Below the pieces are notes generated by a model that did not search any database, was not told the origin of the DNA, and saw nothing but the letters and a program-made list of their open reading frames with translations. Shown in pieces: positions 1 through 8,446 of a stretch of 64,000 nucleotides of DNA. The position numbers were made by a program, and so were the translations under genes. The stretch covers positions 1,488,001 through 1,552,000 of the forward strand of contig NZ_JACIET010000001.1 of assembly GCF_014197015.1 (NCBI RefSeq), in the 5' to 3' direction. This DNA comes from Niveibacterium umoris (lineage in GTDB: Bacteria > Pseudomonadota > Gammaproteobacteria > Burkholderiales > Rhodocyclaceae). Numbering within the stretch: position 1 is the first letter of the stretch; the number at the start of each line of letters is the position of its first letter.

Positions 1-171
1 GTTTTCGAAGAAATGGCAGTTTTCGGCTTTGGGCGTGCGGACCCGGCAGACCGGCCGGCAATACACCCCGGTGGACGAGACGCCAACATAGAAGCGGCCG
101 TCGAAGCGGCTGTCGCGTGCGACAAGCGCGGCGTAACGCGCGGCGTGTTCGGTTGAATGCGGGTGTTCCAT
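1..171 (-). CDS. Ada/AlkA-type DNA alkylation repair protein, N-terminal part only (cut by window edge)
   Basis: The 57 visible residues begin at an ATG at 171 and run off the left edge. They match the start of the Ada zinc-binding domain: an ARDSRFDGRFYVGV stretch, then STGVYCRPVCRVRTPK, then ENCHFF. The CRPVC pair and the later Cys are three of the four zinc-binding cysteines of the Ada N-domain; the fourth lies beyond the edge. In this family the domain takes a methyl group from DNA phosphotriesters and is fused either to AraC plus methyltransferase domains (Ada) or to an AlkA 3-methyladenine glycosylase. The AlkA fusion is common in betaproteobacteria, but the missing C-terminus prevents a choice. 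The 150 bp to the next gene holds nothing I can name. Confidence 0.8.
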   Translation of the reverse strand, partial: MEHPHSTEHAARYAALVARDSRFDGRFYVGVSSTGVYCRPVCRVRTPKAENCHFFEN

Positions 172-321
172 GCGGCGGATTATCCGCCCCCAGCCACCCC
201 CTGCTCGCCGTTTTCGGACCTGATGTTTCGTCAGTCCGACATCGGCCAGCGGTTGGCCGGGTCGCGATGCATACGACGCCGCGGAGCCGCCGATCGCGTC
301 GCGTAGGCAAGGCCGCACGGA

Positions 322-1107
322 TTACTTCGTCAGATAGCGTTCGACGATGCGTTCGATTTCGCCGCTCGACCGCAGGGTCTTGATGGCTGCATTGATGCGG
401 TTAAGTACGGCCTTGCGTTTCGCGGGTGTACCCGCCGGGCCAAGTGCGATGAAGGCATCCTCACTTGAGATTTCCACCGTATCGACCAGTTCGAGCTGTC
501 GAGCCGCGGCGGTCGCGTCCGGGGCATTGCGCAATTCCTTGAACGCGAACTGGGTCGAAGCGCGATCGTTGATGAAGCAGTCGATGCGGTTCATCGCGAT
601 CTTGCGCAGGTTCGTCATCGTGCCGTTGGCCTCTTCGACCTGCAGCAGTTCGTCGCGGCGCGCTTTCACCACGACGTCGGCCAGCGCGTAACCGGCGTTG
701 ATGCCGATCTGGACATCGCGAAAATCGTCCGGGAACTTCTTTCGCGGGTGCTGAGCCGCAGCAGCGGTGCAGGTAACCACGACCCGCTCGCGGAAGAGCG
801 GTTCGGAATACGCGGTGATAAAGGCCCGCTCGGCCCGCCTGTAAGGTGGAAACAGGGCGAACGCCTCACCGGCCTGAAGCATCGCCAGCCCCCGCTTCCA
901 CGGAACAGGCTGAATGTCGAGTTTGTATTCGTCGCCGATCGCACGAGCAACGGCTGCGACGATGTCGACATAGATCCCCTTGAAGGACCCGTTCTCGACC
1001 CAGCTGTATGGAGGGTTGCTGTCGTCGCCCGCAACGATGAGTCGCTCCGCAGCGGACGCCGGCTTCATCAGCAACACAAGAACCAAGGCGGTGATCAGGA
1101 ATTTCAT
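322..1107 (-). CDS. Periplasmic amino-acid-type solute-binding protein (SBP family 3)
   Basis: This 261-residue protein starts with a clear Sec signal peptide (MKFLITALVLVLL, cleavage after about PASAA) and is predicted periplasmic. The rest has the SBP_bac_3 layout: DDSNPPYSW near residue 28, FKGIYVDIVAAVARAIG, PWKRGLAMLQAGEAF, then two alpha/beta lobes and a C-terminal helix ending IERIVERYL. Such proteins bind polar amino acids or similar small ligands, either for an ABC importer or as a ligand sensor. No permease or ATPase gene lies nearby. The next gene upstream is a hybrid histidine kinase about 60 bp away on the same strand, so a sensory role is likely (inference). The ligand cannot be read from the sequence. 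Confidence 0.8.
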   Translation of the reverse strand: MKFLITALVLVLLMKPASAAERLIVAGDDSNPPYSWVENGSFKGIYVDIVAAVARAIGDEYKLDIQPVPWKRGLAMLQAGEAFALFPPYRRAERAFITAYSEPLFRERVVVTCTAAAAQHPRKKFPDDFRDVQIGINAGYALADVVVKARRDELLQVEEANGTMTNLRKIAMNRIDCFINDRASTQFAFKELRNAPDATAAARQLELVDTVEISSEDAFIALGPAGTPAKRKAVLNRINAAIKTLRSSGEIERIVERYLTK

Positions 1108-1165
1108 GAAGCGTGCCCCTCAAACTTCGATGCGGCTTCAGGCATGGCCCACGAGGGCATACGGC

Positions 1166-4100
1166 TTAACGGCCACACAGGGCAAGCACTTCGCCCAATG
1201 CAGCACGCACCAGATTCGCAGCTTGAGCCGCGCCGTCGAGTTCGCCCTGCCGCAGCGCCTTTTCCAGGCGGGCCGCTTCAGCCGCCAGCGCCATCGCGCC
1301 AACGGTACCGGCGATCCCCTTCAGGGTATGCGCGTGGCGGGTTGCAAGGGGTATGTCGCCCGCATCGATGGCGACGGTGTAGCGTTCAGAGAAATCAGCT
1401 TCGGACGAACAAAACAGCGCGAGCATCTCTTCGAACAGGGCTTCGTCGTTGCCCATCATCGCGATCGCGCGAGCACGGTCGAGCACGACCGGGGCCGGCT
1501 CGGCACCCGAAGCGGAAGCGTCGTCGGCATCGGGAGTTCTTCCCGCGGTTTCCGGCGCGATCCAGTGCACCAGCATCCGGTACAGCTCCCGGATGTCGAT
1601 CGGCTTGGTCAGGTGATCGTTCATGCCCGCGTCGAGGCTGCGCTCGCGATCGCCGATCAAGGCGTTGGCGGTCATCGCGATGACCGGCACATCGAGCAAC
1701 CCCAGCTCGCTGCGCAGGCGCCGCGTCGCTTCGTAGCCATCCATCACCGGCATCTGGCAGTCCATCAGCACCGCGTCGAACGATTCGGCCTGAAGCATTT
1801 CAAGCGCTTCGGCCCCGTGTTGGGCAATCTGCACGGTAATGCCGGCAGCTTCGAGGAACCGGCGTGCAACTTCCTGGTTGACCGGGTTGTCTTCGACCAC
1901 AAGGATGCGGCGGCCGGCCAGTGCCGCCGGCACCACCGGCGCAACGATGTCGTGCACCATGCGCGGCACCTGCGCCGTGGCCTCTGCGTTGAGCGCCGCA
2001 GTCACCGACTGCCAAACCTCCCTCGGTACGAACGGTTTCTCCAGGTAGGCATGGAAGCCGCGCCGCATAGGGTCGGAAGCCAGTGCGCGCAACTGGGTTT
2101 GCGATGCCATCAATACCATGCGGACATGCTCGAACCCCGGCGTTGCACGCACCGCCGCCGCGACCGTTTCGCCGGATTCGTCGCCGAGGTTGGCGTCGAT
2201 CAGCAACACGTCAGGCGGGGCGGCGCGGCAGTCGTGCAGCAAGCGTTCGCGACAGGTTGGCAGATCGACCGCCGCAAGCAGCGTCGCCCCTGTGTCCCCA
2301 AACGCTTCGTCGAGTGCGGCGAGCACGTCGTCGTTGTCATCCACCGCCATCAACACACGCCCTTGGAAGGGCGGCCAAGCATCTGGCGCCTGAACAGGTG
2401 CCGTGCCAAATCGGACCGAGAACCAGAATTCGCTGCCCACGCCAGGCTGACTATCCGCCCCCATGTCGCCGCCCATCAGTTGGCAAAGCCGCTTGCTTAT
2501 CGCGAGGCCGAGTCCAGTTCCGCCGTATTTGCGGGTGATGCTCATGTCCGCCTGGCTGAAGGACTGAAACAGACGTGGCAACTGGTCTTCCGATATCCCG
2601 ATTCCGGAATCGCGCACCACGAAGCGGCAATCGAGCTGACCGGCGTCTTCACGCGTCACACTGACACTCACCAGCACCTGCCCCGACTCGGTGAATTTCA
2701 CTGCATTGCTGATCAAGTTCTGCAAGATCTGGCGCACCCGCAGCGGGTCGCCCACGACGAGCCGCGGCAGGCGCGGACTGACACGGAAGACGAGTTCGAG
2801 CCCCTTGTCGGCAAAGCTTGCGCTGAACAGATCGCGCTGCCCGGCGAGGATGTCGTCCAGTTGCATCTCGACCTGCTCGACCTGCAGCTTGCCGGCTTCG
2901 ATCTTCGAGAAGTCGAGAATGTCGTTGATGATGCCGAGCAGCGATTCGGCCGAGCGCTTCGCCTTGAACACGAACTGGCGTGCATCCTCGAGGCGGGGGG
3001 TATCGAGCGCCAATTGGGTGAAGCCGATCACCGCATTCATCGGCGTGCGGATCTCGTGGCTCATGTTGGCAAGGAATTCGGTCTTGATCTGGTTCGCGCG
3101 ATCGGCCTGCTCCTTCGCGTCGAGCAATTGCGCCTCGGCTTCCTTGCGCGCCGCCATGGTGTCGAGGAAGGCATTGAACCATTTGACGAGGTCCGTCATC
3201 TCGTCCAGCGATTTGGGCATCTCCAGGCGCGCGCCCGGCTCGAGCCGGTTCGCCTGGAAGTCCCTGAAACCGTCGGAGATCCGCCGGATCGGCTCAACCA
3301 CCTGACGCCTGTACAAGCGGATGAAGAAGGCGATCATGATCAGGCTGACCAGCAAGGCGATGCCGCCGGTCTGGACAACACGGGTCATCGGCGCGTTTAG
3401 CGTGGTCTGCGGTATCACGCTGATGACGTACCAGTCCTTGTCCGGCACCTGCACGTAGTTCACCAGCACATCATGGCCATCAAGGTTGAGCGGCACCGAA
3501 CCACGCAAGCCCTTGAGAAGATCGCTGAAGCCCGGCAGCAAGGGCTGGCCGATCAGGGACTGGTCCGGGTGAAAGAGCAAGCGCCGGCGCCCGTCGACCA
3601 CCAGCAGGTAGGCACCGGCACCGAGGTTGATCCTGCTGAAGTGCTGGTGCAGGTACTCGGTTGAATAGTTGACCAGCAAGAGCCCGACCGGCGCGAGATC
3701 CAGCTTCACCGGGTCTGCACGTTTGATCACCTTGCCGGCGACGACCACGCGCCGGTGTGTCGACATGCCGTTGACGTTGTCTTCGACCCCGAACCAGACA
3801 ATCGACTTGTCAGCGGCCAGCGCAGCGTTGAACATCTGCTCTCGCTGCGCGTTGCGCGCACCGGAAACATCCAGCGTGTCCCCCACATGGAATTGCACGC
3901 CTTTGCGGGTGAACAGGTCGATCGAGACGAGGCCTTTGAGACTCGCGTACCCGCTGAGGATGTAGCCGATCCGCGCCTGCGTGGCGAGGTAATCGAAAGT
4001 CTGGTCGCGATTGGCAATGTCGTCGGCAGCCGCCAGCGCCTGGTTGATTTCTTCGACGCTGCCAATATTCGAGGCGAGGTTTTCCACCTGATCCATCTGC

Positions 4101-4276
4101 AGATTCAGGTAGTCCGTCTGATTGGCCAGCAGTTCCATGCTGTAACGACTGGCCATCTGTTCGATGGCGCTGAGCGCGACGTTGTTTGTCGTGAACTCGA
4201 AGAAGATCAAGGGCACGACGCTGACGAGCAACAGAAAGCCCGTCAGCTTGAGCGAGATGTTGACCCGCAGCTTCAT
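1166..4276 (-). CDS. Hybrid sensor histidine kinase (Cache-HAMP-HisKA-HATPase-REC-REC-HPt)
   Basis: A membrane hybrid kinase of 1036 residues, started at the ATG at 4276 because the translation then begins MKLRVNISLKL directly before TM1 (about 10-30). Domains in order: periplasmic double-Cache-like sensor about 30-295, TM2 about 302-322, HAMP about 323-375, HisKA with [10 protein letters not shown] (phosphorylatable His near 407), HATPase with SNAVKFT and [10 protein letters not shown], receiver 1 (about 660-785, LLIDANLG), receiver 2 (about 810-930, DAVLMDCQMPVMDGYEA), and an HPt domain with HAHTLKGIAGT. This is a complete four-step phosphorelay in one chain. It starts about 20 bp after a sugar-type binding protein and is followed by an amino-acid-type one, so one or both may deliver ligand to the Cache sensor. 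No output regulator is in view. Confidence 0.92.
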   Translation of the reverse strand: MKLRVNISLKLTGFLLLVSVVPLIFFEFTTNNVALSAIEQMASRYSMELLANQTDYLNLQMDQVENLASNIGSVEEINQALAAADDIANRDQTFDYLATQARIGYILSGYASLKGLVSIDLFTRKGVQFHVGDTLDVSGARNAQREQMFNAALAADKSIVWFGVEDNVNGMSTHRRVVVAGKVIKRADPVKLDLAPVGLLLVNYSTEYLHQHFSRINLGAGAYLLVVDGRRRLLFHPDQSLIGQPLLPGFSDLLKGLRGSVPLNLDGHDVLVNYVQVPDKDWYVISVIPQTTLNAPMTRVVQTGGIALLVSLIMIAFFIRLYRRQVVEPIRRISDGFRDFQANRLEPGARLEMPKSLDEMTDLVKWFNAFLDTMAARKEAEAQLLDAKEQADRANQIKTEFLANMSHEIRTPMNAVIGFTQLALDTPRLEDARQFVFKAKRSAESLLGIINDILDFSKIEAGKLQVEQVEMQLDDILAGQRDLFSASFADKGLELVFRVSPRLPRLVVGDPLRVRQILQNLISNAVKFTESGQVLVSVSVTREDAGQLDCRFVVRDSGIGISEDQLPRLFQSFSQADMSITRKYGGTGLGLAISKRLCQLMGGDMGADSQPGVGSEFWFSVRFGTAPVQAPDAWPPFQGRVLMAVDDNDDVLAALDEAFGDTGATLLAAVDLPTCRERLLHDCRAAPPDVLLIDANLGDESGETVAAAVRATPGFEHVRMVLMASQTQLRALASDPMRRGFHAYLEKPFVPREVWQSVTAALNAEATAQVPRMVHDIVAPVVPAALAGRRILVVEDNPVNQEVARRFLEAAGITVQIAQHGAEALEMLQAESFDAVLMDCQMPVMDGYEATRRLRSELGLLDVPVIAMTANALIGDRERSLDAGMNDHLTKPIDIRELYRMLVHWIAPETAGRTPDADDASASGAEPAPVVLDRARAIAMMGNDEALFEEMLALFCSSEADFSERYTVAIDAGDIPLATRHAHTLKGIAGTVGAMALAAEAARLEKALRQGELDGAAQAANLVRAALGEVLALCGR

Positions 4277-4298
4277 CGTGCCGGCGCCCGACAATCGT

Positions 4299-5291
4299 TC
4301 AGTCGGCGCTGTCCTTCGTGATGAGCCGCGCGTCGACCTTGATCTCGGTCGGAACCGCTTCGCCGCGCAGCGCCTTCAGCGCAGCCTGGACGCCCTGATA
4401 GCCTTGCTCGGCAGCCTGCTGGTCCACGGTCACCTGCATCTTGCCGTCCTTGACCGCCGCCTTCGCTTCATTCAGGGCATCAAAACCCGCCAGCAGCACA
4501 TCCTTGCGACCGCTTTCCTGGATGAACTTCATGACGCCGATCGCCATCATGTCGTTGGCGCAGAACACAAGTCGAATGTCTGGATGGGCCTTGAAGATCG
4601 ATTTGGATACTTCATACGCCTCGTCGATCTTCCAGTTGGCCGTCTCCTGCGCAACGAGTTTGATCTTCGCGTTCTCCTTGAAGGCGCGCTCGGCCCCGGC
4701 CCGGCGTTTCTGCGCGTTATCGGCAGTGCGAATACCCTCGAGTATCGCTGCCGACGTCGGTTTGGTGGCCTGCTCGGCAATGAAACGCGCCGACTGGTAG
4801 GCGGCGGCTTCGTTATCCACGCTGATGAACGGCACCTCGCTCATACCGCTCTTCTTCATGGCGTCCGCATCAAGCCGGTTGTCGATATTGACCACCTTGA
4901 TTCCGGCATCCTGCGCCTTCTTCAAGGCTGGCACGACACGCTGCGAATCGCCCGGTGCGATCACGATCGCATCCACCTTGGCCTGAACCATTTCCTCGAT
5001 GATCTGGATCTGTTGCTCGATCGAGGTTTCCTGTGTTGCGGTCTTGACCAGCAAGGTCACGCCGCCCTCCTTTTCCGCCCGGCGCGCGCCCTTCTCCATT
5101 TCCACAAAGAAGGGATTCGTCAGCGTCTTCATGACAAGCGCAACCTTGAAATCGCGTTTCGCCGGCCCGGCAGGGGTCGATTGCACCTGCGCCGATTGCG
5201 CAGTCACCCCTGATACCGACTGACTCTTGTCTCCACACGCAAGCAGCGTCAAGGCCGCAGCTGCCACCAGCAATCCACCCATGAACCGCAT
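4299..5291 (-). CDS. Sugar-type periplasmic binding lipoprotein (Peripla_BP_4 / RbsB-like)
   Basis: 330 residues. The N-terminus has a lipoprotein signal (MRFMGGLLVAAAALTLLACG) with the acylated Cys near 19, so it is probably anchored facing the periplasm. The body is an RbsB-like type I binding protein: KVALVMKTLTNPFFVEMEKG, then IEEMVQAKVDAIVIAPGDS, SVDNEAAAYQSARFI, LVFCANDMMAIGVM and LLAGFDALNEA. This class binds sugars or related small molecules. A strong ribosome site (GAGGGGGG) lies before the ATG. The gene ends about 20 bp before the hybrid kinase, and no permease or ATPase follows. That arrangement resembles binding proteins that signal through a partner kinase; the functional link is inference. 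Confidence 0.85.
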   Translation of the reverse strand: MRFMGGLLVAAAALTLLACGDKSQSVSGVTAQSAQVQSTPAGPAKRDFKVALVMKTLTNPFFVEMEKGARRAEKEGGVTLLVKTATQETSIEQQIQIIEEMVQAKVDAIVIAPGDSQRVVPALKKAQDAGIKVVNIDNRLDADAMKKSGMSEVPFISVDNEAAAYQSARFIAEQATKPTSAAILEGIRTADNAQKRRAGAERAFKENAKIKLVAQETANWKIDEAYEVSKSIFKAHPDIRLVFCANDMMAIGVMKFIQESGRKDVLLAGFDALNEAKAAVKDGKMQVTVDQQAAEQGYQGVQAALKALRGEAVPTEIKVDARLITKDSAD

Positions 5292-5563
5292 AGATCCCCC
5301 CTCAGGTCAGCGCAAAATCCCGCGTGCCTCCCCGCGACACGGCACGTGAGAGAGCTTACGGTCAGAGGGCGGCGAACTTGAGCAGCACATTGCAGTGCGC
5401 CGACTTGCCCGGAACATCGGGCTCGATGGGCATCGCGTTCAGCGGCAACTCGCAAGCCCGATGGCGGACGCTAAACGTGCGTTCAGCCAGCAAACGCATT
5501 GACGGAAATGGCGGGCCAGATAAGGCCGCACGATTCAAAGAGCCAGCGCAGCGAAGCGGCCGG

Positions 5564-5962
5564 TCAGATCAGAATGATGGTGTCGCTGTAGCGTGCCACC
5601 GTGCTGTCGTGGGTCAGCAGGCGCAATGGCTCCGTCAACGCCTGTGCGACAAGCAAGCAGTCGAAAGGGTCGGCGTAGTGGGCAGGCAGGCCTTCCACGG
5701 CGGCGGCGTGTTCTGGCTCGATGCTCAGTAACCGATAGCCAGCCTGCTGGAAGAACGCCAGTGCGTCGGCACCCGAGATCGGCATGTCGCCGCGCCGAAG
5801 ACCGTGTTTGATCGCGATTACCCAGACACTGACGGCGCTGACCCAGACGGTGTTGCGCGGCGCTTCAATGTGCGCACGCGCTTCATGGGATAGCCTCGGG
5901 CTGTCCGCGATCGCCCACAGCGCAACATGGGTGTCCAGCAGGAGGTCACGAGGCTCCAACAC
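5564..5962 (-). CDS. vapC: PIN-domain toxin of VapC type, probably catalytically impaired
   Basis: 132 residues from a GTG at 5962, chosen because the PIN fold starts at once (LEPRDLLLDTHVALWAI) and because this start overlaps the end of the antitoxin frame by 17 bp, as in coupled TA pairs. VapC PIN proteins are magnesium-dependent RNases that cut tRNA or rRNA. The acidic residues D10, D98, D101 and D119 are present (LLLDTH, YADPFDCLL, LTHDST). The conserved Glu of the usual W-E-I-A-I-K motif is replaced by Val: VWVIAIKHG, codon GTA at 5819-5821. A GAA to GTA change would explain it and would be expected to remove or weaken activity. The antitoxin upstream carries an in-frame stop. Confidence 0.8.
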   Translation of the reverse strand: MLEPRDLLLDTHVALWAIADSPRLSHEARAHIEAPRNTVWVSAVSVWVIAIKHGLRRGDMPISGADALAFFQQAGYRLLSIEPEHAAAVEGLPAHYADPFDCLLVAQALTEPLRLLTHDSTVARYSDTIILI

Positions 5963-6194
5963 CCAGGAACAGCGCCGCGACGGCGTCATTGTGGGTGTCG
6001 ATATCATCCGGCACGACAAAACGCCCCTTGGCGACACCAATACGGGCACCCGCCGTTGGCGTATCGATCGGTCACAGCCTCGCCGCCGGCCGTCCATTCC
6101 GGGCAATCACTATCTCCCACTCCTGACCAGTTTCGAGCGATTCCACCAACCGCGACAGCGTCGTCTTGGCTTGCAACATGCTCACTGTGCTCAT
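5946..6194 (-). pseudogene. Phd/YefM-type antitoxin interrupted by an in-frame TGA
   Basis: Reading from the ATG at 6194 gives 40 residues of a Phd/YefM antitoxin (STVSMLQAKTTLSRLVES, then IVIARNGRPAARL), a TGA at 6072-6074, and then in the same frame 41 more residues typical of the C-terminal, toxin-binding part (RIGVAKGRFVVPDDIDTHND, ending AALFLGVGAS). So one nonsense codon splits an otherwise intact 82-codon gene. The start has a fair ribosome site (AGGTG). An inverted repeat CTTAG-10 bp-CTAAG at 6206-6225, just upstream, could be the autoregulatory operator. The stop codon of the full frame lies inside the toxin gene. The N-terminal DNA-binding part might still be made; the toxin-neutralising part should not be, barring readthrough. 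Confidence 0.8.
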
Positions 6195-6525
6195 CACTGC
6201 ACCTGCTTAGTCTTGTCTAGCTAAGTGCAATCTAGCGATCGCGGTGACAAGATGCAACGCGCGGCGATCAGCTGCCGTGTGGCGCATCGCGTTCGCGCGA
6301 TCTTGAAGATGCCCAACGGCCGCTTTGGGTCGGGCTGGGCTTCGGCCAATAGCGGTCGTTGGCACCGGCACGCGCACCTGGCGATCACTCAATGGAAGCC
6401 GCCGCTCACGTCTCGCGCAGGGTCAGATGGATTGATAGGTTTAGCGTCCTGATCTTGGCACTTTGGATAGTGGCGTTTGACGAAAGACGAACTTGGCAGT
6501 CTTTCGTGCGCCAGACACGAATAAG
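6195..6525. other. Intergenic stretch without a recognisable gene
   Basis: Apart from the candidate TA operator at 6206-6225 (with TCTAGC repeated at 6216 and 6231) and a 7-bp-stem hairpin GAAAGAC...GTCTTTC at 6482-6505, I see no gene, RNA or mobile element here. Confidence 0.5.
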
Positions 6526-6545
6526 ATTTGGGGGTCGCCCCAAAT
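6526..6545 (-). terminator. Hairpin terminator candidate after the repeat protein gene
   Basis: A near-perfect hairpin (ATTTGGGG-CGA/T-CCCCCAAAT, 8-bp stem) lies about 35 bp after the stop of the glycine-rich repeat gene on the same strand, followed by a short T-containing tract (CTTATT). The position fits a rho-independent terminator; the U-tract is weak. Confidence 0.5.
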
Positions 6546-6579
6546 TCCGCCCTTGGGCCAAGGCCACCCTCCCTTTGCC

Positions 6580-8313
6580 TCACGCAAACATCACCTGCAA
6601 CGCATTCCCAACGATTGCGAAAGTGGGCGTCATGCCATCGACGCTGTTGCCATTGAACTGGTCCGCCGAGAAATCGGTGAGGTTCGGCGCGGTCAGCACC
6701 GTGTAAGGCCTGCCAGCGCTGACGCCGCTACTCTGGAACGATAAGGTCGTTGGGTACGGCAGTGCCAGCGCGCCGGTTAGGGTCAGGCTGGTCGGGGTGC
6801 TGCCGAGCGTCACTCGGATGATGCCGCCGCGGAGTTCGAGGTTGGCCAGCGTGACGCCGCCGGCGTGGTAGCTGAGATCGAGTTCGCCATTGTCGACGAG
6901 CGAGATGCTGGACGTACCGCCGGAGGAATTGTCGTAAAACGCGATCTTGCCTCCATAGCCGCCGTTCGTGCCGCCGTACGCAAACAGCACCGCGTTGCCC
7001 GCGGTCGAGGTGCCGGAAAACGTCGTGTAACCACCCGAGGCACCCGAAATATAGGCGCCGAGGTTGTAGAACGTTCCCTCGCCGGCGGTGGGAACGTTGC
7101 AGCTATCGCCGGCGCTGCCCGTGGAGTCGCTATTGGTATAGACCGAGAACGCAGTGAAACCTGCTGCGCCACCCGGTGCGGCGGCGGGGTGGTTGTAGAA
7201 GGTGGCACTGCCCGCCGTCGGAAAATAGCTGCTCGGCTGGTTGATCGAAAAAATCGTATGTCCGGCGGTGGCGTTGCCGGAGATCGTGCTGCCGTAGTTG
7301 TTGAAGATGCCGTTGGCCGCAGTCGGCGAACCGTGTCGGGCACTGAACTCAACATGGCCACCGCCGCCCTGTTCGCTATTGCGCGCACCGAAGTTGAAGT
7401 AGGCGCCGTTCCCCGCTGATGCGCCCCCCAGGGTTACCTCTGGCGGATTGTTGTTGAAACTCGTGACGCCGCCGTAGGCCCCGGCCGCCGGTGCGGCGTA
7501 ATTGTAGAAGTGCCCGTAGCTGCCGCTGGCGGTGCCGTCGAAAGCCACGTCGCCGCCATTCGCTTTGCTGAAAGTCCCGCCCTTGTTGCAGAAGTGCGCG
7601 TCGCCTGCTGTCGAATTGTCGTAGAACTGCGTGTTGCCGCCATCGCCACCGGAAACCGTGCCGCCGATGTTGGTGAAAGTGGCGTTGGCAGCTGTCGAAC
7701 TATCGTGGAACACGGCGTTGCCGAAGGTGTCGCCATCGCTGCCGAGCGAGCCGTAGATGGTGAAGCTGGCCGACGCCGCGGTCGAAGAATCGCCGAAGCT
7801 GATCTCGCCGCCCACCGTGCTGCCATACCGCGGTGGCGTGCCGGCGCCGGTCCACGCCATAAAGTTGGCCGCACCGGCGGATGAGGTGTCGGCAAAGCGA
7901 ATCACGCCGCCGCCGGAATCTTGTGCCGTTGCCGGGCCGGCGCAGTAGTAATTGTTGGCGCCGCCCGCCGAAGCGGAATGGGTGAACTTGAGCTGTGGAT
8001 TCTGATACCCGCTGCTGGCAGCGGCGACGATGAAACTCTGCTGACTCATCGAGTTGTTGGTCACGCCGTTGCCGGCAATGACCAGCGTTGGCGTGGTGGG
8101 CGACGGCGCGCTGAAGGTGAAGGTATAGGCCGACGCCCCTGCCGCGAATTCGATGCTGTTCACCACACTTCCCGATGCCTGCGAAAAGCTGATGCCCGTC
8201 TGCGTCGAACTGGCGAATGCCGCGGCATCGCTGGGCACCCCGGCGGGGTTCCAGTTGCTAGCCGTGTTCCAGTCGCCGCTGCCTGCTTCAAGGTTCCAGG
8301 TGGATGTGGGCAT
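6580..8313 (-). CDS. Large Gly/Ser/Thr-rich beta-repeat protein, function unknown
   Basis: 577 residues from the ATG at 8313; a TTG 39 bp further upstream is possible but less likely. After a head containing WNTASNWNPAGVP, the sequence is a chain of roughly nine imperfect 30-45 residue units with the pattern GG-x(3)-F-x-D/N-x-S-T-A-x(2)-A-x-F-x-N-x-G, for example GGNTQFYDNSTAGDAHFCNKG. Short alternating hydrophobic strands with Gly/Asn turns suggest a right-handed beta-helix or beta-solenoid, as in autotransporter passenger or adhesin regions (inference). There is no visible signal peptide, transmembrane barrel or sorting signal, so the export route is unclear. The gene follows an attC-like site and may be the last cassette of the array. 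Function unknown. Confidence 0.7.
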   Translation of the reverse strand: MPTSTWNLEAGSGDWNTASNWNPAGVPSDAAAFASSTQTGISFSQASGSVVNSIEFAAGASAYTFTFSAPSPTTPTLVIAGNGVTNNSMSQQSFIVAAASSGYQNPQLKFTHSASAGGANNYYCAGPATAQDSGGGVIRFADTSSAGAANFMAWTGAGTPPRYGSTVGGEISFGDSSTAASASFTIYGSLGSDGDTFGNAVFHDSSTAANATFTNIGGTVSGGDGGNTQFYDNSTAGDAHFCNKGGTFSKANGGDVAFDGTASGSYGHFYNYAAPAAGAYGGVTSFNNNPPEVTLGGASAGNGAYFNFGARNSEQGGGGHVEFSARHGSPTAANGIFNNYGSTISGNATAGHTIFSINQPSSYFPTAGSATFYNHPAAAPGGAAGFTAFSVYTNSDSTGSAGDSCNVPTAGEGTFYNLGAYISGASGGYTTFSGTSTAGNAVLFAYGGTNGGYGGKIAFYDNSSGGTSSISLVDNGELDLSYHAGGVTLANLELRGGIIRVTLGSTPTSLTLTGALALPYPTTLSFQSSGVSAGRPYTVLTAPNLTDFSADQFNGNSVDGMTPTFAIVGNALQVMFA

Positions 8314-8352
8314 GTTTGTCTCTGTTGTTGGGTGGGATCGATTCAATACCAA

Positions 8353-8446
8353 AGCTAACGTTGCACGTAACGGGCACCGAAGCGCCAGCAGAGGGAGGCC
8401 AAGCTGTGTAGCAGTTTGGGGGTCCGTATGACAGACCTGTTAGGGC
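8353..8446 (-). repeat. Candidate integron attC site A
   Basis: Between the secreted-protein gene and the repeat-protein gene. On the minus strand the site starts with CCCTAAC overlapping the TAA stop and ends with AACGTTAGC. Inner arms (TCATACGG and CCGTTACGTG) can pair in part. The end sequence matches site B (CGTTAGC). It is longer and less regular than sites B and C. Confidence 0.5.
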
